The notes: generated by a model from the letters alone, not told the origin. A DNA stretch of 64,000 nt from an uncultured Mollicutes bacterium (GCA_900540365.1 UQFN01000002.1:62001-126000), one strand, 5' to 3'. Numbered from the stretch's first letter, positions 52,596-62,560 are shown. Translations and numbers: made by a program.

Positions 52596-55500
52596 ATGAT
52601 ACATTTATTTACAAACGGAAATAGCAACGTAAGAGTTGCAAGCTATATTAAAAAAGGTGCTAGTTCTACTTATGAAGTGACTAGCGATAAAAACTACACA
52701 GTTTTAACTGAAGATGACAAATTAAAATTCATGATTTCAGGTTTTGAATTTAGAAAAGAGCAAAGTATCAGTAACGCTCGTTTAATTTGTTATTTTGAAA
52801 ATTTACACACGAATAGCATGCTTGAATTAAAAGATGAAGACGGTAACATCATTGACCGAGTAATCGTCGGAATAGATCAAGAATACCTTAAGAAGAAAAC
52901 TACTAATTATGTTTCTTTTGATATTACAAAATTTATTAACGATCAAAATAAAAAGAAAACAATGTCACCACTATATTTATCATGGCACGCTCAATATAAC
53001 GAGGAAAGCGTAAACTTTATTGGTTTCAAATTTTTCGATAATGAAAATAGCAAATTAGATGTCGAAAATAGAAACCAGTATTTTATGGTCTCATATGCAA
53101 ATATTGAGGGCGTAGAAAAACATTTACCTTTTGAAAGGAAAAAATTAGGTTCATCTGGTGAAGCTTTAGTTAATATTAAACAAGGCAACCTTATATACGG
53201 ATTACCTTTACTGTTAGACAAAACAAATGCAAATCAAGTTTCTCTACAGCTTGTATTTAATAGTTTTAACAATGGAGTATGTACAAATTACGGAAAAGGT
53301 TTTAGAGGACCAATCGAGTATGTTCTAGATACCTCATCTATTAATGACGGGATTTTAAAATTTACTGACCAAACCATGAAAAAAGTTTATTTTACAAAAC
53401 TTACTGATGATGAAAGATATAAACTCACGCCAGAAACTTCAGGTGATATCTATTATTGCTTCTCTGATTCTACTTATATTATTGCTGAAAAAGACGATAC
53501 TTTTACATTCGTAGCCAATAATAAGAAGATGAATTTAAAGAAAGATGGTGAAACCACATTGATTAACTACTTCCTTTTTGAAGATGGAACAAAAATTTCA
53601 GTTAATTACGAAAATAAATTGCCAATCTCTATTGTTTACCCTAGTGGACAAACAGATGAATTTATCTATGCATCATCTTTATTAAAAACAATAAAATCAT
53701 CTAGGCTTGGACTTGAAACTTCATTTACGTATAAAGATAGACAATTAATCAATACAAAAACGGAAAGAATATCTCTTGATTTTGGCAACAATATGAATGA
53801 ATTGAGAGAAACTATCAGAAATACAGATTTTGTATATGAAGGTAATAAATTAATTGTAATTCAAAATAATGTAGAAACGCAGTCATTAGTAGTCAAATAT
53901 CAAGACGATAAAATTTCTGTTTTGACTAAAAAGGCTATTAAAGATGATGGTACTTCAATTAATGGGGAAACAAGTTCATTTATTTATGGTAATAATTCAA
54001 CTGTAATTAAAGATAATAAAAATAATTCTACTTATTATCACTTCGATGCTCATGGAAGCTGCATTTATACCTTAGATGACAATGGTGTTTCAAATAATTT
54101 TAAATTCGGCACTGTTTCTGATTCGGATTTAAATGCAGAATGTCACAAAATAAGATCAAAGTATCAAAGCCAAAGTAATGTACCTAACATTTTATATAAC
54201 GGAAGCTTTGAATTTGAAAATGATCCTTTAAAAGGATGGGAGACCATTACTGGCACTTCTACTAATGCTGCTATATCAAAAGAATCCTTATATGGTGATA
54301 GTTGCTTAAAAGTAATTGCAGATAATAAAAACCATTTTGCGTTTTCTCAAAAAATCAATCAACAATCTAAAGGCGTATATAAACTAACAGGTTTCTATAA
54401 GTCAAATGGTTTAGAGAATTCAACTTCAAGTGAAATCATTGTAAAAGTTGCTTATCATGAAACAATTACAAAAAAATCCTCTGATTATTACTACTCGAAC
54501 AAGACGAACACTGAAAAAGTTTTAAGATCAAAAGAATATAAAATTGAATTACCAATAAGCTCAGGCAAATGGGAATATCTTGAATCTCAAGATATTGATG
54601 TAGGTGCAGATTCAACAATTGAAGTTACTTTAAGCTGTAATAGCGAAATTTACTTTGATGAATTACAATTAACTAAGAATAATTTCATCGGTGGGCATAA
54701 CTATTTAAGAAATTCACATTTCGAATATTTAGATGATAACAAAGTCAAATCATGGGTAACTGAAAATACTGATGATAAAGATGGTGTTGTTTCATCCTCT
54801 AGCGTTTCACATTCATATTTGTTTAACAATGTTATTGAAGGAAATATATTTAAAATTTCTGGTACAGAAGATAGTAAAGAAAAATGCATTTACCAAAAAG
54901 TCAATTTAACTGGTGATTCAGGAGAAAGATTATTAGTAAATTGTTGGTTATACGGTAATAAAACTTCAAATGAAAAATTGCAGCTTGAAATTGATGTTCA
55001 TTATAACAACATTAAACAATATAAACTTAAAAAGTATAAGTTTAATCCATCCAATAACCAAGATGGATGGCAAGTATTAAGTGGTTTATTAACAACCGAA
55101 TATTCTTATGATTATATAATTGTAAAATTAGTACATAATGGTTTCAATGATGTCTATTTTGATGCTATTCAATTATTTAAATCTAAAACTGGTAGCACCT
55201 ACTCCTATGACGAAAGAGGAAACCTTATGTCAGCATCAGAAAACACTTCCACAGCTGATTCTTCATATGACAAGAATAATAGAATGACAAGAAAATCTTG
55301 TGCTGATGGTCAACAGTTTCAATATTCATATGATGAAGCTACTGGTAAGCTCATTAGAATACTTGATAATTTTGGAAACGATGTATCTTTTGAGTATTTA
55401 GATAATGGGATGATTAAAGAGGTTAAATCAAACAATCAAATCATTAGAACTGAAGAAATCAAAGATGAAGATGGATATATTACTAAAAAAGATGAATTAG

Positions 55501-58500
55501 GAAATGTGACTAAAACTGCAATAGATGAGTTAGGAAATGTAACTACCTATATAGATGCTGAAGGAAATGTTGTTAGAAAAGTTTTTGATGCTTCAGGAAG
55601 AGTTAAAGAGATTGAAAGAACTTTTGATGTAAAAAATACAAATTTAGCAACTGTTTCTCATACTTCTTTAGGTAAAGTAAAAAATATTTCCTGCGCTAAT
55701 AATTCACTAATTTCTATTGATTATGATGAATTTGGCAATCGATTATCTACTTCAATCAATGGTGATGTTCTTGAAACCAACGCTTATAATAATCCATCCG
55801 ATTCTCTAATAAACGAAATTAAGATTAAAGGCAATTATGATATTAAAAAGAATATATCGTATGATTCCAAAGCAAATATAAAAGAAATCATCATTGATGG
55901 TGAAGAAAAGCATAAACTAAAATATGATGATCGAAAAAGATTAATCGAAGTTGAAGATTTATCTAATGTCAAATCATATTACTTTAATTACGATTTAGAT
56001 GGAACCTTATTATCTATCACTGATTCTAGCGGAGATAGCATTCAATATGATACTGACAATTTAGGTAACGTTGAAAAAGAAATAATCAAACTTAATGATT
56101 TATGTGTGGCATCGAATATGGTTCATGATTATGAATTCAACGAAGCCGATAGAACTACTTTCTTTGAACGACTTTCAAGAGCATATCAAGACGATATCAT
56201 TGTTGGAGACCATGGCGTAAAAGGATTATATGGTGCTAAACCAAAGAGTTCTACTTTCCGATTTACATTTGACGAAGATGTAAAAATGAATACATCTGAA
56301 CTTGCATATGCTGGTAAAGAGCTCAGCTATGATCTAGAAAAAGTTAATATTGATAGACAAAACGATCAATCAAATGGCGGTTCCTTTAATAAACAACTTT
56401 GGAAATTAAATTTTAAGAAGTCAAAAACTGTTTATGGTTGGTTCCGATTAGTTGGAAAAATCGAAGATAAAGCAATTGTAAGTTTCCATGGAAAAAATAT
56501 TTCTATCAAAGTAAAGGCAGTTAATGAAAATAAATTAAGATTGATAGCTAATGATCAAACAAAAGATTTAATCTTAGGAAAAAATAAAATTTCAGACTGG
56601 AATATGTATTCTTTAAGCGTGTTTAATCAGGATAATACAACCAGAATCTGCTTCTACTTAAATGGTAATTTTATGCAAATGCTTACTTTGAACGAAGCTT
56701 TAACTGAAAGCATTACCGATTTAACTATTGGCGATAAAAAATTAGAAGATGGACAAACTGGTGATTATTTAGAAAGCAGTAAAACTCCTATTAGAATAGC
56801 AATGATGTCAATAGGTGCATATTTCTATAAGAAAATTAACTTTAAAACTATTTACGAGATTAGTAAAAAATTCTTGTTTGAACCAAGCGAGTTAAATTCA
56901 TTTTCTGGTGTTAGTTTTGAAGCGATTAATGATGTTGATGCCGATCTAATATCATTAAATGGCTCATTTACTTCTTTGAAGAATGAGAGACCTATTACTG
57001 TTGCTTATAGCGATGGCACATATAAAATTGATAAAACTAGAAGTTTTGAGTTTGACCCAGAATTAAAAAGGCATGTCTATTCGGTTTTCGATGGGACTTT
57101 AAAATTAAAAGACCAAAACAGCTGTAGATTGTCGTACAAAAATAAAATTAAAGCTAAAGGAATGTTATCGATAAAGTTTAAACCTACAATCAAAGATGAG
57201 GATGAGCAAAATAGAACTATAATTTCCTTCAATAACTTATATGACAATTCTTCTATTTCATTCTGTCTTAACTCTGATGATGAATTAATCTATTCAAACA
57301 GCACTACTTCAATAAAACTTGGTTTAGTTGCTAAACATAGTGAGTGGAATGTTTTGAAAATATATTTAAGCGGTTTAGTTTCTTTAAACGAAACAAGCAA
57401 AGCAATAAATTCATTAGATTTAGCAAATACAAATATGAATGTCGGCTTTGCTTTGTTAAAGAAAAACGGAATAGAAAGTCCCGCTAACTATTTGAACGGT
57501 TACATATGTGATATTGTGTTAAGTCAAAAGGAGACTACCAATCCTATCTGTAATGGAAGTGTTTTAGAAAAACATGATGCATTAGGAAGAAAGATTGAAA
57601 AAAGTATTTCTTATAATAACAATGAATTAATTAAAACAACTTTCGAATATCTTAGCCCATTAGACGAAAATGGAAGTGAAATTACTAACCGTACATCAAC
57701 AATAGTTAGGAAGGAAAGCAATGATATCTTAGGTGATATTTCATATGAATATGATAAAAATAAAAATATCATTTCTGCTGTAACAGTAAAGGATGGTAAA
57801 ACTACCGCTGTTAATTATGAGTATGACGGCGTTGAAAGATTAATTGCTTCTAAGGTAGATGACGTAACAAATGCTTATGAATACGATGGAAACGGAAATA
57901 TTCTTATGCATAAACGTATCTTTGGAGGCAATACATCCGTACTTAAATATGAATATGATTCGAAAAACAAAGAAAAATTAGTCAAAGTTATAGATAACGA
58001 TACATTTATTGATTTAACTTATGAAGAAAAATCTTTATACCCTATTTCTATCGGTAAGACTAATTTGAAATGGTCATTAAATCAACTTGTTGAGACTGCC
58101 TCAGATGATTTCATTATTAAATATGAATATGACTACATGAATAGAAGAATTAAAAAGACTTCTCAATATTCAGAAACCGAGTATCGCTATGATAAAAGCA
58201 AATTATTAGCAGAGTCAACTGGCTTAATTAAAAAGGTATTCATCTATGATGCAAATAATAGACTTGTCGGCTTCACATATAGTGAAGGATTGATTGAAGC
58301 TTCTTATTTCTACATCAAAGATAATTTAGGAATTATTAGAAATGTTATTGATTCTTCTGGGAACGTCGTAGCTTCATACAAATATGATGATTTTGGTCTT
58401 ATTCTCAATGAAGATGAAATAGACTTCAACTTCAACGATGTTCTCTATAAAGGATATGTATACGATCATGAGACGAAATTATATCTGTTAAAAGAAAGAT

Positions 58501-59831
58501 ATTATTCCCCATCTCTTAAGAGATTTATCTCCCCTGATAAAGTTGATAATATCATCCATTCCATTTCTGATTTTTGCCAATTTAATCTTTACGCTTATTG
58601 TGATAATAATCCAATTATGCGTTCAGATAGCTTAGGTCAATGGTGGCTTTCTGATATATTCAATGCAATCAAAACTGCTGTGGAAGTTGTAGTTACCGCA
58701 GTAGCTACTGCAGTTGGAACTGTTGTAGGTGCAGTTGTTGGAGGAACAGTGGCTCTTGCTGATAGTATTGCAAAGGGAGAATCATTTGGTGACACAGTCA
58801 AGAACACTATTGAAGGCATTGGTGAAGGCGCAAAAATTGGTGCCAGAGCTGGAATGTCAGGTGGATTAATACTCTCAGGTTATATATTTAATGATGATAG
58901 TTTAATAGAGAGTGGGAAAGACATATTCTTCAATGATACACTCCCACTTGCAGTCGACTTTGTTCAAGAAAACATTGTTGGTTTATTAAGTGTAGCTGAT
59001 GCTATTCATAGTTTGCTAAATTGCCCTTTAATTACTAACACTCTATTAAATTCTGGTAATCCTTTAGCTGTATTAATTGGTGTTGGTATCATTGCATACA
59101 ATACTTCTCAAAGTGTAATTGCAGAAAAAAATTACATTGACAATGTTGAATTGCTAGGTAAAAGCGAAGAAAACTTAATCTATTCTCCAAATATTGCTGA
59201 TGGCTACCAAGACCCAAACAATGATATAAATATTGTCATTGATGATAGAATTTATATACTAAACCAAAACGATGATTTCTATTACAAAATTAAATTTGGA
59301 GCCTCAAATATTCGATCTGCAGGTTGCGAAATTATGGCTGTGTATAACGTTCTAAAATATTTGGATAAATATATACCTCTTGCTCAACTAATCTACTATT
59401 TTGAAAAGCAAAATCTTGTTTTCGGAGTTTTTGGAGCGTGGCCAAGTCATTTAAAGAAATTATTTAATTCGCTTAAAATAAATTATTACTTTACCTATGA
59501 TGAAAAAGATATAGAAAAGTTTGATGTTTCAAATTATGATGTTGTAATTCCTACATATTTTCACCAGAACTTCAATATTGAAACAGATAAAAAAGAAAAT
59601 TTTAACTTTAATGATGTGACACGTTATTTAACTGCTCATACAACTTTTATGCCAAAAGTAAAACACTTCGTTAAACTATATGATACACCGCTAAAAAAAG
59701 TAAGTGATAAGTTTATTGAAGTTAATAATTATGATGAAAACACTACGTTTACTAATTTATCAGAAAAAATACATAAAAATCCAAGTTCAAAAGAAAAAGT
59801 CTTAATATCATGTTTTGGCTTAAAACTATAA
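52596..59831 (+). CDS. Giant YD/RHS-repeat protein with C-terminal C39-like peptidase domain
   Basis: A 2411-residue protein with no signal peptide. In order: a beta-rich N-terminus with a DNRLRE-like part (1-210); two carbohydrate-binding-like modules (about 530-690 and 700-860, each starting N-x-S-FE/HFE); YD repeats from about 865 (YSYDERGN); two lectin-like beta-sandwiches (about 1275 and 1520); the RHS core to DSLGQWW (1845-2015), with YDHETKLYLLKERYYSP and NLYAYCDNNP. Then a Gly/Val/Ala hydrophobic stretch (2027-2055) and a C-terminal domain with C2244 (AGCEIMAVYNVL) and H2357 (KHFVKLYD) that looks like a C39-type cysteine peptidase. A polymorphic toxin or adhesin is likely. AAAGGAGG precedes it. 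Confidence 0.8.
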   Translation: MIHLFTNGNSNVRVASYIKKGASSTYEVTSDKNYTVLTEDDKLKFMISGFEFRKEQSISNARLICYFENLHTNSMLELKDEDGNIIDRVIVGIDQEYLKKKTTNYVSFDITKFINDQNKKKTMSPLYLSWHAQYNEESVNFIGFKFFDNENSKLDVENRNQYFMVSYANIEGVEKHLPFERKKLGSSGEALVNIKQGNLIYGLPLLLDKTNANQVSLQLVFNSFNNGVCTNYGKGFRGPIEYVLDTSSINDGILKFTDQTMKKVYFTKLTDDERYKLTPETSGDIYYCFSDSTYIIAEKDDTFTFVANNKKMNLKKDGETTLINYFLFEDGTKISVNYENKLPISIVYPSGQTDEFIYASSLLKTIKSSRLGLETSFTYKDRQLINTKTERISLDFGNNMNELRETIRNTDFVYEGNKLIVIQNNVETQSLVVKYQDDKISVLTKKAIKDDGTSINGETSSFIYGNNSTVIKDNKNNSTYYHFDAHGSCIYTLDDNGVSNNFKFGTVSDSDLNAECHKIRSKYQSQSNVPNILYNGSFEFENDPLKGWETITGTSTNAAISKESLYGDSCLKVIADNKNHFAFSQKINQQSKGVYKLTGFYKSNGLENSTSSEIIVKVAYHETITKKSSDYYYSNKTNTEKVLRSKEYKIELPISSGKWEYLESQDIDVGADSTIEVTLSCNSEIYFDELQLTKNNFIGGHNYLRNSHFEYLDDNKVKSWVTENTDDKDGVVSSSSVSHSYLFNNVIEGNIFKISGTEDSKEKCIYQKVNLTGDSGERLLVNCWLYGNKTSNEKLQLEIDVHYNNIKQYKLKKYKFNPSNNQDGWQVLSGLLTTEYSYDYIIVKLVHNGFNDVYFDAIQLFKSKTGSTYSYDERGNLMSASENTSTADSSYDKNNRMTRKSCADGQQFQYSYDEATGKLIRILDNFGNDVSFEYLDNGMIKEVKSNNQIIRTEEIKDEDGYITKKDELGNVTKTAIDELGNVTTYIDAEGNVVRKVFDASGRVKEIERTFDVKNTNLATVSHTSLGKVKNISCANNSLISIDYDEFGNRLSTSINGDVLETNAYNNPSDSLINEIKIKGNYDIKKNISYDSKANIKEIIIDGEEKHKLKYDDRKRLIEVEDLSNVKSYYFNYDLDGTLLSITDSSGDSIQYDTDNLGNVEKEIIKLNDLCVASNMVHDYEFNEADRTTFFERLSRAYQDDIIVGDHGVKGLYGAKPKSSTFRFTFDEDVKMNTSELAYAGKELSYDLEKVNIDRQNDQSNGGSFNKQLWKLNFKKSKTVYGWFRLVGKIEDKAIVSFHGKNISIKVKAVNENKLRLIANDQTKDLILGKNKISDWNMYSLSVFNQDNTTRICFYLNGNFMQMLTLNEALTESITDLTIGDKKLEDGQTGDYLESSKTPIRIAMMSIGAYFYKKINFKTIYEISKKFLFEPSELNSFSGVSFEAINDVDADLISLNGSFTSLKNERPITVAYSDGTYKIDKTRSFEFDPELKRHVYSVFDGTLKLKDQNSCRLSYKNKIKAKGMLSIKFKPTIKDEDEQNRTIISFNNLYDNSSISFCLNSDDELIYSNSTTSIKLGLVAKHSEWNVLKIYLSGLVSLNETSKAINSLDLANTNMNVGFALLKKNGIESPANYLNGYICDIVLSQKETTNPICNGSVLEKHDALGRKIEKSISYNNNELIKTTFEYLSPLDENGSEITNRTSTIVRKESNDILGDISYEYDKNKNIISAVTVKDGKTTAVNYEYDGVERLIASKVDDVTNAYEYDGNGNILMHKRIFGGNTSVLKYEYDSKNKEKLVKVIDNDTFIDLTYEEKSLYPISIGKTNLKWSLNQLVETASDDFIIKYEYDYMNRRIKKTSQYSETEYRYDKSKLLAESTGLIKKVFIYDANNRLVGFTYSEGLIEASYFYIKDNLGIIRNVIDSSGNVVASYKYDDFGLILNEDEIDFNFNDVLYKGYVYDHETKLYLLKERYYSPSLKRFISPDKVDNIIHSISDFCQFNLYAYCDNNPIMRSDSLGQWWLSDIFNAIKTAVEVVVTAVATAVGTVVGAVVGGTVALADSIAKGESFGDTVKNTIEGIGEGAKIGARAGMSGGLILSGYIFNDDSLIESGKDIFFNDTLPLAVDFVQENIVGLLSVADAIHSLLNCPLITNTLLNSGNPLAVLIGVGIIAYNTSQSVIAEKNYIDNVELLGKSEENLIYSPNIADGYQDPNNDINIVIDDRIYILNQNDDFYYKIKFGASNIRSAGCEIMAVYNVLKYLDKYIPLAQLIYYFEKQNLVFGVFGAWPSHLKKLFNSLKINYYFTYDEKDIEKFDVSNYDVVIPTYFHQNFNIETDKKENFNFNDVTRYLTAHTTFMPKVKHFVKLYDTPLKKVSDKFIEVNNYDENTTFTNLSEKIHKNPSSKEKVLISCFGLKL

Positions 59832-59840
59832 CAAAATTAA

Positions 59841-59870
59841 GAGGCTGTAATAAGAAACAGCCTCTTTTTT
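59841..59870 (+). terminator. Terminator of the giant-protein operon
   Basis: A perfect 8-bp stem GAGGCTGT/ACAGCCTC with an 8-base loop, followed by six T, 9 bases after the stop codon. Confidence 0.9.
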
Positions 59871-59972
59871 AAAAACTACAGTATTGCAAAATCATATTAT
59901 TTACTTAAACATTCTGTTAATGACATCGATAATTATTGTGCTATTATTAATAAATTAAAAAAGAAAGTTTAG
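59871..59972 (+). pseudogene. Gene-tail remnant after the giant gene
   Basis: An open stretch without a start codon ending ...SYYLLKHSVNDIDNYCAI-like residues and KLKKKV before TAG 59970. It may be the tail of a displaced C-terminal or immunity gene, as occurs behind RHS genes. The rest of the gap to 60136 is AT-rich and shows nothing else. Weak. Confidence 0.25.
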
Positions 59973-60123
59973 ACTTAACATTTTAACAGTTCTGAAGTTT
60001 GATTTATAATTTTAAAAACGCTATTTTTGAATGTAATTCCAATAAAAAAGAATAATTTTGTTTGAACTTCTGACAAATCTACGAATTCAAACAATTTTTA
60101 TACATTAATCTTATTTAATGATT

Positions 60124-60129
60124 TATAAT
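60124..60129 (+). promoter_or_regulatory. -10 box of the lipoprotein gene
   Basis: TATAAT lies 7 bases before ATG 60137 with no ribosome site, again suggesting a leaderless mRNA. Confidence 0.5.
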
Positions 60130-60136
60130 ATAAAGT

Positions 60137-60838
60137 ATGAGATATAATATTAAACATCCTCTTCCAGTATTAATACTATCATCACTTCTCTTAACATCAT
60201 GTTCGTATCCTGAATATCCATATAATGTTTTTGTTGATTCAGATTATAATTTAAGAGTCATTCAATATTATGATTATGATGATAGTGATGAATATTTTGC
60301 TGTTGATGAATATTATTATAATGAAGATAAATATAGTGGCGAAATAAATATTGATATCACTATACCTTATTCTATCAATGGTCTGCCAGTTAAGCATTTT
60401 GGCCGTCAAGCATCAATGGAAATTTTGACTAATAATGATAATAAGTTTTCCCACGATGGATATTGGTCAAACGTTGACCCCATCAGTTTAATTTATTTTT
60501 CTTTAGTAGGATTTTCATATTTTGATGAAAATACAACTTTTAATATAAACATTGATATACAATGTGATTTGATTGACTTCAAAATATATAATAGGACATA
60601 CGATGGCACATTAGACCCGCTTATTTATTTCTATAATAATAATAGTTATAGTAATGAATATGAAAAAGAGCAAATTTTTTATTGTAATTTATACATCTCT
60701 ATAACCGGAAATTCTTCGAAATATTACTCAAAAGATGGTGAAGTCTACGAAAGAAATAATGAGGATGACGATAAAAAAATAACAGGAAATCGCAGCCGAT
60801 TAATCGTTAAAGGAAACCTAAATCCATATACTAAATAA
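60137..60838 (+). CDS. Lipoprotein of unknown function
   Basis: A 233-residue protein with a lipoprotein signal: basic start, hydrophobic VLILSSLLL, lipobox LTSC (Cys 22). The mature part is rich in Asp, Tyr and Asn (YYDYDDSDEYF) and unrecognised. Its place behind the giant RHS gene, but with its own promoter, allows a role as surface partner or immunity protein; there is no direct evidence. Confidence 0.6.
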   Translation: MRYNIKHPLPVLILSSLLLTSCSYPEYPYNVFVDSDYNLRVIQYYDYDDSDEYFAVDEYYYNEDKYSGEINIDITIPYSINGLPVKHFGRQASMEILTNNDNKFSHDGYWSNVDPISLIYFSLVGFSYFDENTTFNINIDIQCDLIDFKIYNRTYDGTLDPLIYFYNNNSYSNEYEKEQIFYCNLYISITGNSSKYYSKDGEVYERNNEDDDKKITGNRSRLIVKGNLNPYTK

Positions 60839-60940
60839 AATATTACTTGCTTCAATACACATTGGAACTTCAATAATTTTTTTATATTTTAATAGAATGT
60901 TTACAGATTTATTTAAGAAGATCATGCCTATTATTATTAG

Positions 60941-61132
60941 TTTAGCAGACTAAAGAAAGCTTTATATTATAAAGATATTTGCTATACAATTGAATCAGGT
61001 CCTTTCGATGGCAGTAAATTTCTTTATTTGTGTTATAAAAATAACCTAGAAAAAATATTTCAAACATATAAATTTGATAATAATAAAAGTAATCGTCTAT
61101 TGTTTGAACAATTAGGTATAAGCAAAAAATAG
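60941..61132 (+). pseudogene. C-terminal gene fragment
   Basis: A 63-codon open stretch without a start codon, containing YYKDICYTIESGPFDG and ending LFEQLGISKK. The protein-like composition suggests the 3' end of a lost gene. Not recognised. Confidence 0.35.
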
Positions 61133-61172
61133 ACCGCCCAACCTTACTATCACTAATAGGATAAAGCGGTCT
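61131..61172. terminator. Bidirectional terminator
   Basis: Arms AGACCGC (61131-61137) and GCGGTCT (61166-61172) with T runs outside on both strands, between convergent transcripts. Confidence 0.65.
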
Positions 61173-61175
61173 TTT

Positions 61176-61568
61176 TTATGCCTTGGTTGATGCGTTCTTA
61201 AGTGTGTTTATGCTCGCCTCGATCTGGGTATTGATCCAGGTATCGACGTCGCCGAAGTTCTTGTTGATGTAGTCTTTGATGTCGTCACTTAATTGAGCAA
61301 GAACGATATCTTTAGCCTTATTAAGAGCGATGAGTTGTGCGTCCTTATTGAAACTCCCTTCCTTCTTAAGAGCCTCAACATAGGTTTGGAACACGCATTT
61401 AACTGCATCCAAGACAATAGTCGTAGCTTCGGTTATGTATTTGGAGGTCTTTTCGTTATCGATCTTGCTAGAGATCCATTTGATTAGCTTAGATCCAAGC
61501 AAAGTGATAAGCGGAATGACCACAGCTGTAACAACACAGCTTAAAACATTTAAAAGTATCTCATTCAT
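61176..61568 (-). CDS. Phage holin (LLH type)
   Basis: A 130-residue protein with one N-terminal transmembrane helix (VLSCVVTAVVIPLITLLG) followed by an amphipathic, mostly helical domain, as in the LLH holin family. It is last in the minus-strand phage module and overlaps the XhlA-like gene by 8 bp. It would act in lysis or export. Confidence 0.75.
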   Translation of the reverse strand: MNEILLNVLSCVVTAVVIPLITLLGSKLIKWISSKIDNEKTSKYITEATTIVLDAVKCVFQTYVEALKKEGSFNKDAQLIALNKAKDIVLAQLSDDIKDYINKNFGDVDTWINTQIEASINTLKNASTKA

Positions 61569-61878
61569 GATTTGTTCCTCCTTTTATTTCATCATGTAAT
61601 TCCGTGATTCTTTTATGAGCATTCTTAGTTGATTCTTCTACTTTAACAAGCCTATTTGAAAGCTCGGTATATCTTTCTTCTAAGTGATTAAGTGATTTTT
61701 CAATTCTATCGATAGAAGATTTGATATAACCTATCTCACTAAGCATTACTCCTTCATTTTTACCCTCATCCTTATGCTCTTGTTTGTTACTTCTTTTAAA
61801 AGCTAAATAGGCAAATAAAATGCTCGAGATTGTCCCTAGCACTGAGATGATTGTTAAAACAATTTCTGTACTATCCAT
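61561..61878 (-). CDS. XhlA-like phage membrane protein
   Basis: A 105-residue protein, paralogue of 51112-51405: the same order of N-terminal helix, AFKRSNKQEHKDEGKNEG, LSEIGYIKSSIDRIEKS and a coiled coil. GC content is low like the local genome, unlike its partner at 51112. It overlaps neighbours by 8 bp on both sides. Confidence 0.75.
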   Translation of the reverse strand: MDSTEIVLTIISVLGTISSILFAYLAFKRSNKQEHKDEGKNEGVMLSEIGYIKSSIDRIEKSLNHLEERYTELSNRLVKVEESTKNAHKRITELHDEIKGGTNHE

Positions 61879-62560
61879 CTTTTAATTCCTCCTTAAATTC
61901 GTATATTTCATCTAGGTATTTTTCTAGTTTTGTATTTAGTTCTTTCCTTTTATTTTCATTATTCCAATTGAGTTTATAGTCGATTTCTTCATCAAAATAA
62001 GACTTGGGAAGATCTAAAGAAAAGACACCTGTCTTCTTATAGTTTTCTATTTGTCCTCGCATTCTAATTACGTGATAAAACTTCTTCCCAACTTGAAATT
62101 CGCCATTAAAACAAAAAGCAAAATATTCATAGAAATTTGTTAAAAAACCCTTCAGATTCTTATTAAAATTAAAGTTTTTGTATTTTTCATAAATTTCTAT
62201 ATACTCTTCATTAAGTCCTATCAAAGTATCAGGAAGTCCTAAAACATCATCAATAAAGCTCCTCTTATATTGTGATATAGGACTATTTGGATTTAACCTA
62301 TCTAATATCGAGCTCACGCCATAAATAAAAACATCAGTCCCACTTATATTAGCCTTAAAGGCTCCATGTAAATCATCAACCACTACATTGATGTCATAGT
62401 CACTCTTACCACTTATGAAAGTGCCATAACATACGCTCCCTCCAAAATACATAAATGCCATTTTAAGTCCGGGAAGAGATGCCATTATGGACTTTACAAT
62501 TTGCTTTTTATCTAAGGTAGCAATTAACTTATTTCTTTTTAAAACTATCTCTTTAATCAT
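61871..62560 (-). CDS. Phage-associated nucleotidyltransferase
   Basis: A protein of about 229 residues, start ATG 62560 after GGAGG. The active-site motif GGSVCYGTFISGKSDYDINVV and a later acidic residue (TDVFIYG) mark a pol-beta-type nucleotidyltransferase. The C-terminal part is helical and Lys-rich. It overlaps the upstream gene by 8 bp. Its association with a holin cassette repeats the arrangement at 51112-52583, although the two enzymes are otherwise dissimilar. Confidence 0.65.
   Translation of the reverse strand: MIKEIVLKRNKLIATLDKKQIVKSIMASLPGLKMAFMYFGGSVCYGTFISGKSDYDINVVVDDLHGAFKANISGTDVFIYGVSSILDRLNPNSPISQYKRSFIDDVLGLPDTLIGLNEEYIEIYEKYKNFNFNKNLKGFLTNFYEYFAFCFNGEFQVGKKFYHVIRMRGQIENYKKTGVFSLDLPKSYFDEEIDYKLNWNNENKRKELNTKLEKYLDEIYEFKEELKDG

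Larger units (their letters stand above)
60839..61175. other. Intergenic region with gene remnant and convergent terminator
   Basis: About 340 bp between the lipoprotein gene and the convergent phage module. It contains an ORF tail (60941-61132) and a bidirectional terminator (61131-61172). Nothing else seen. Confidence 0.5.
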
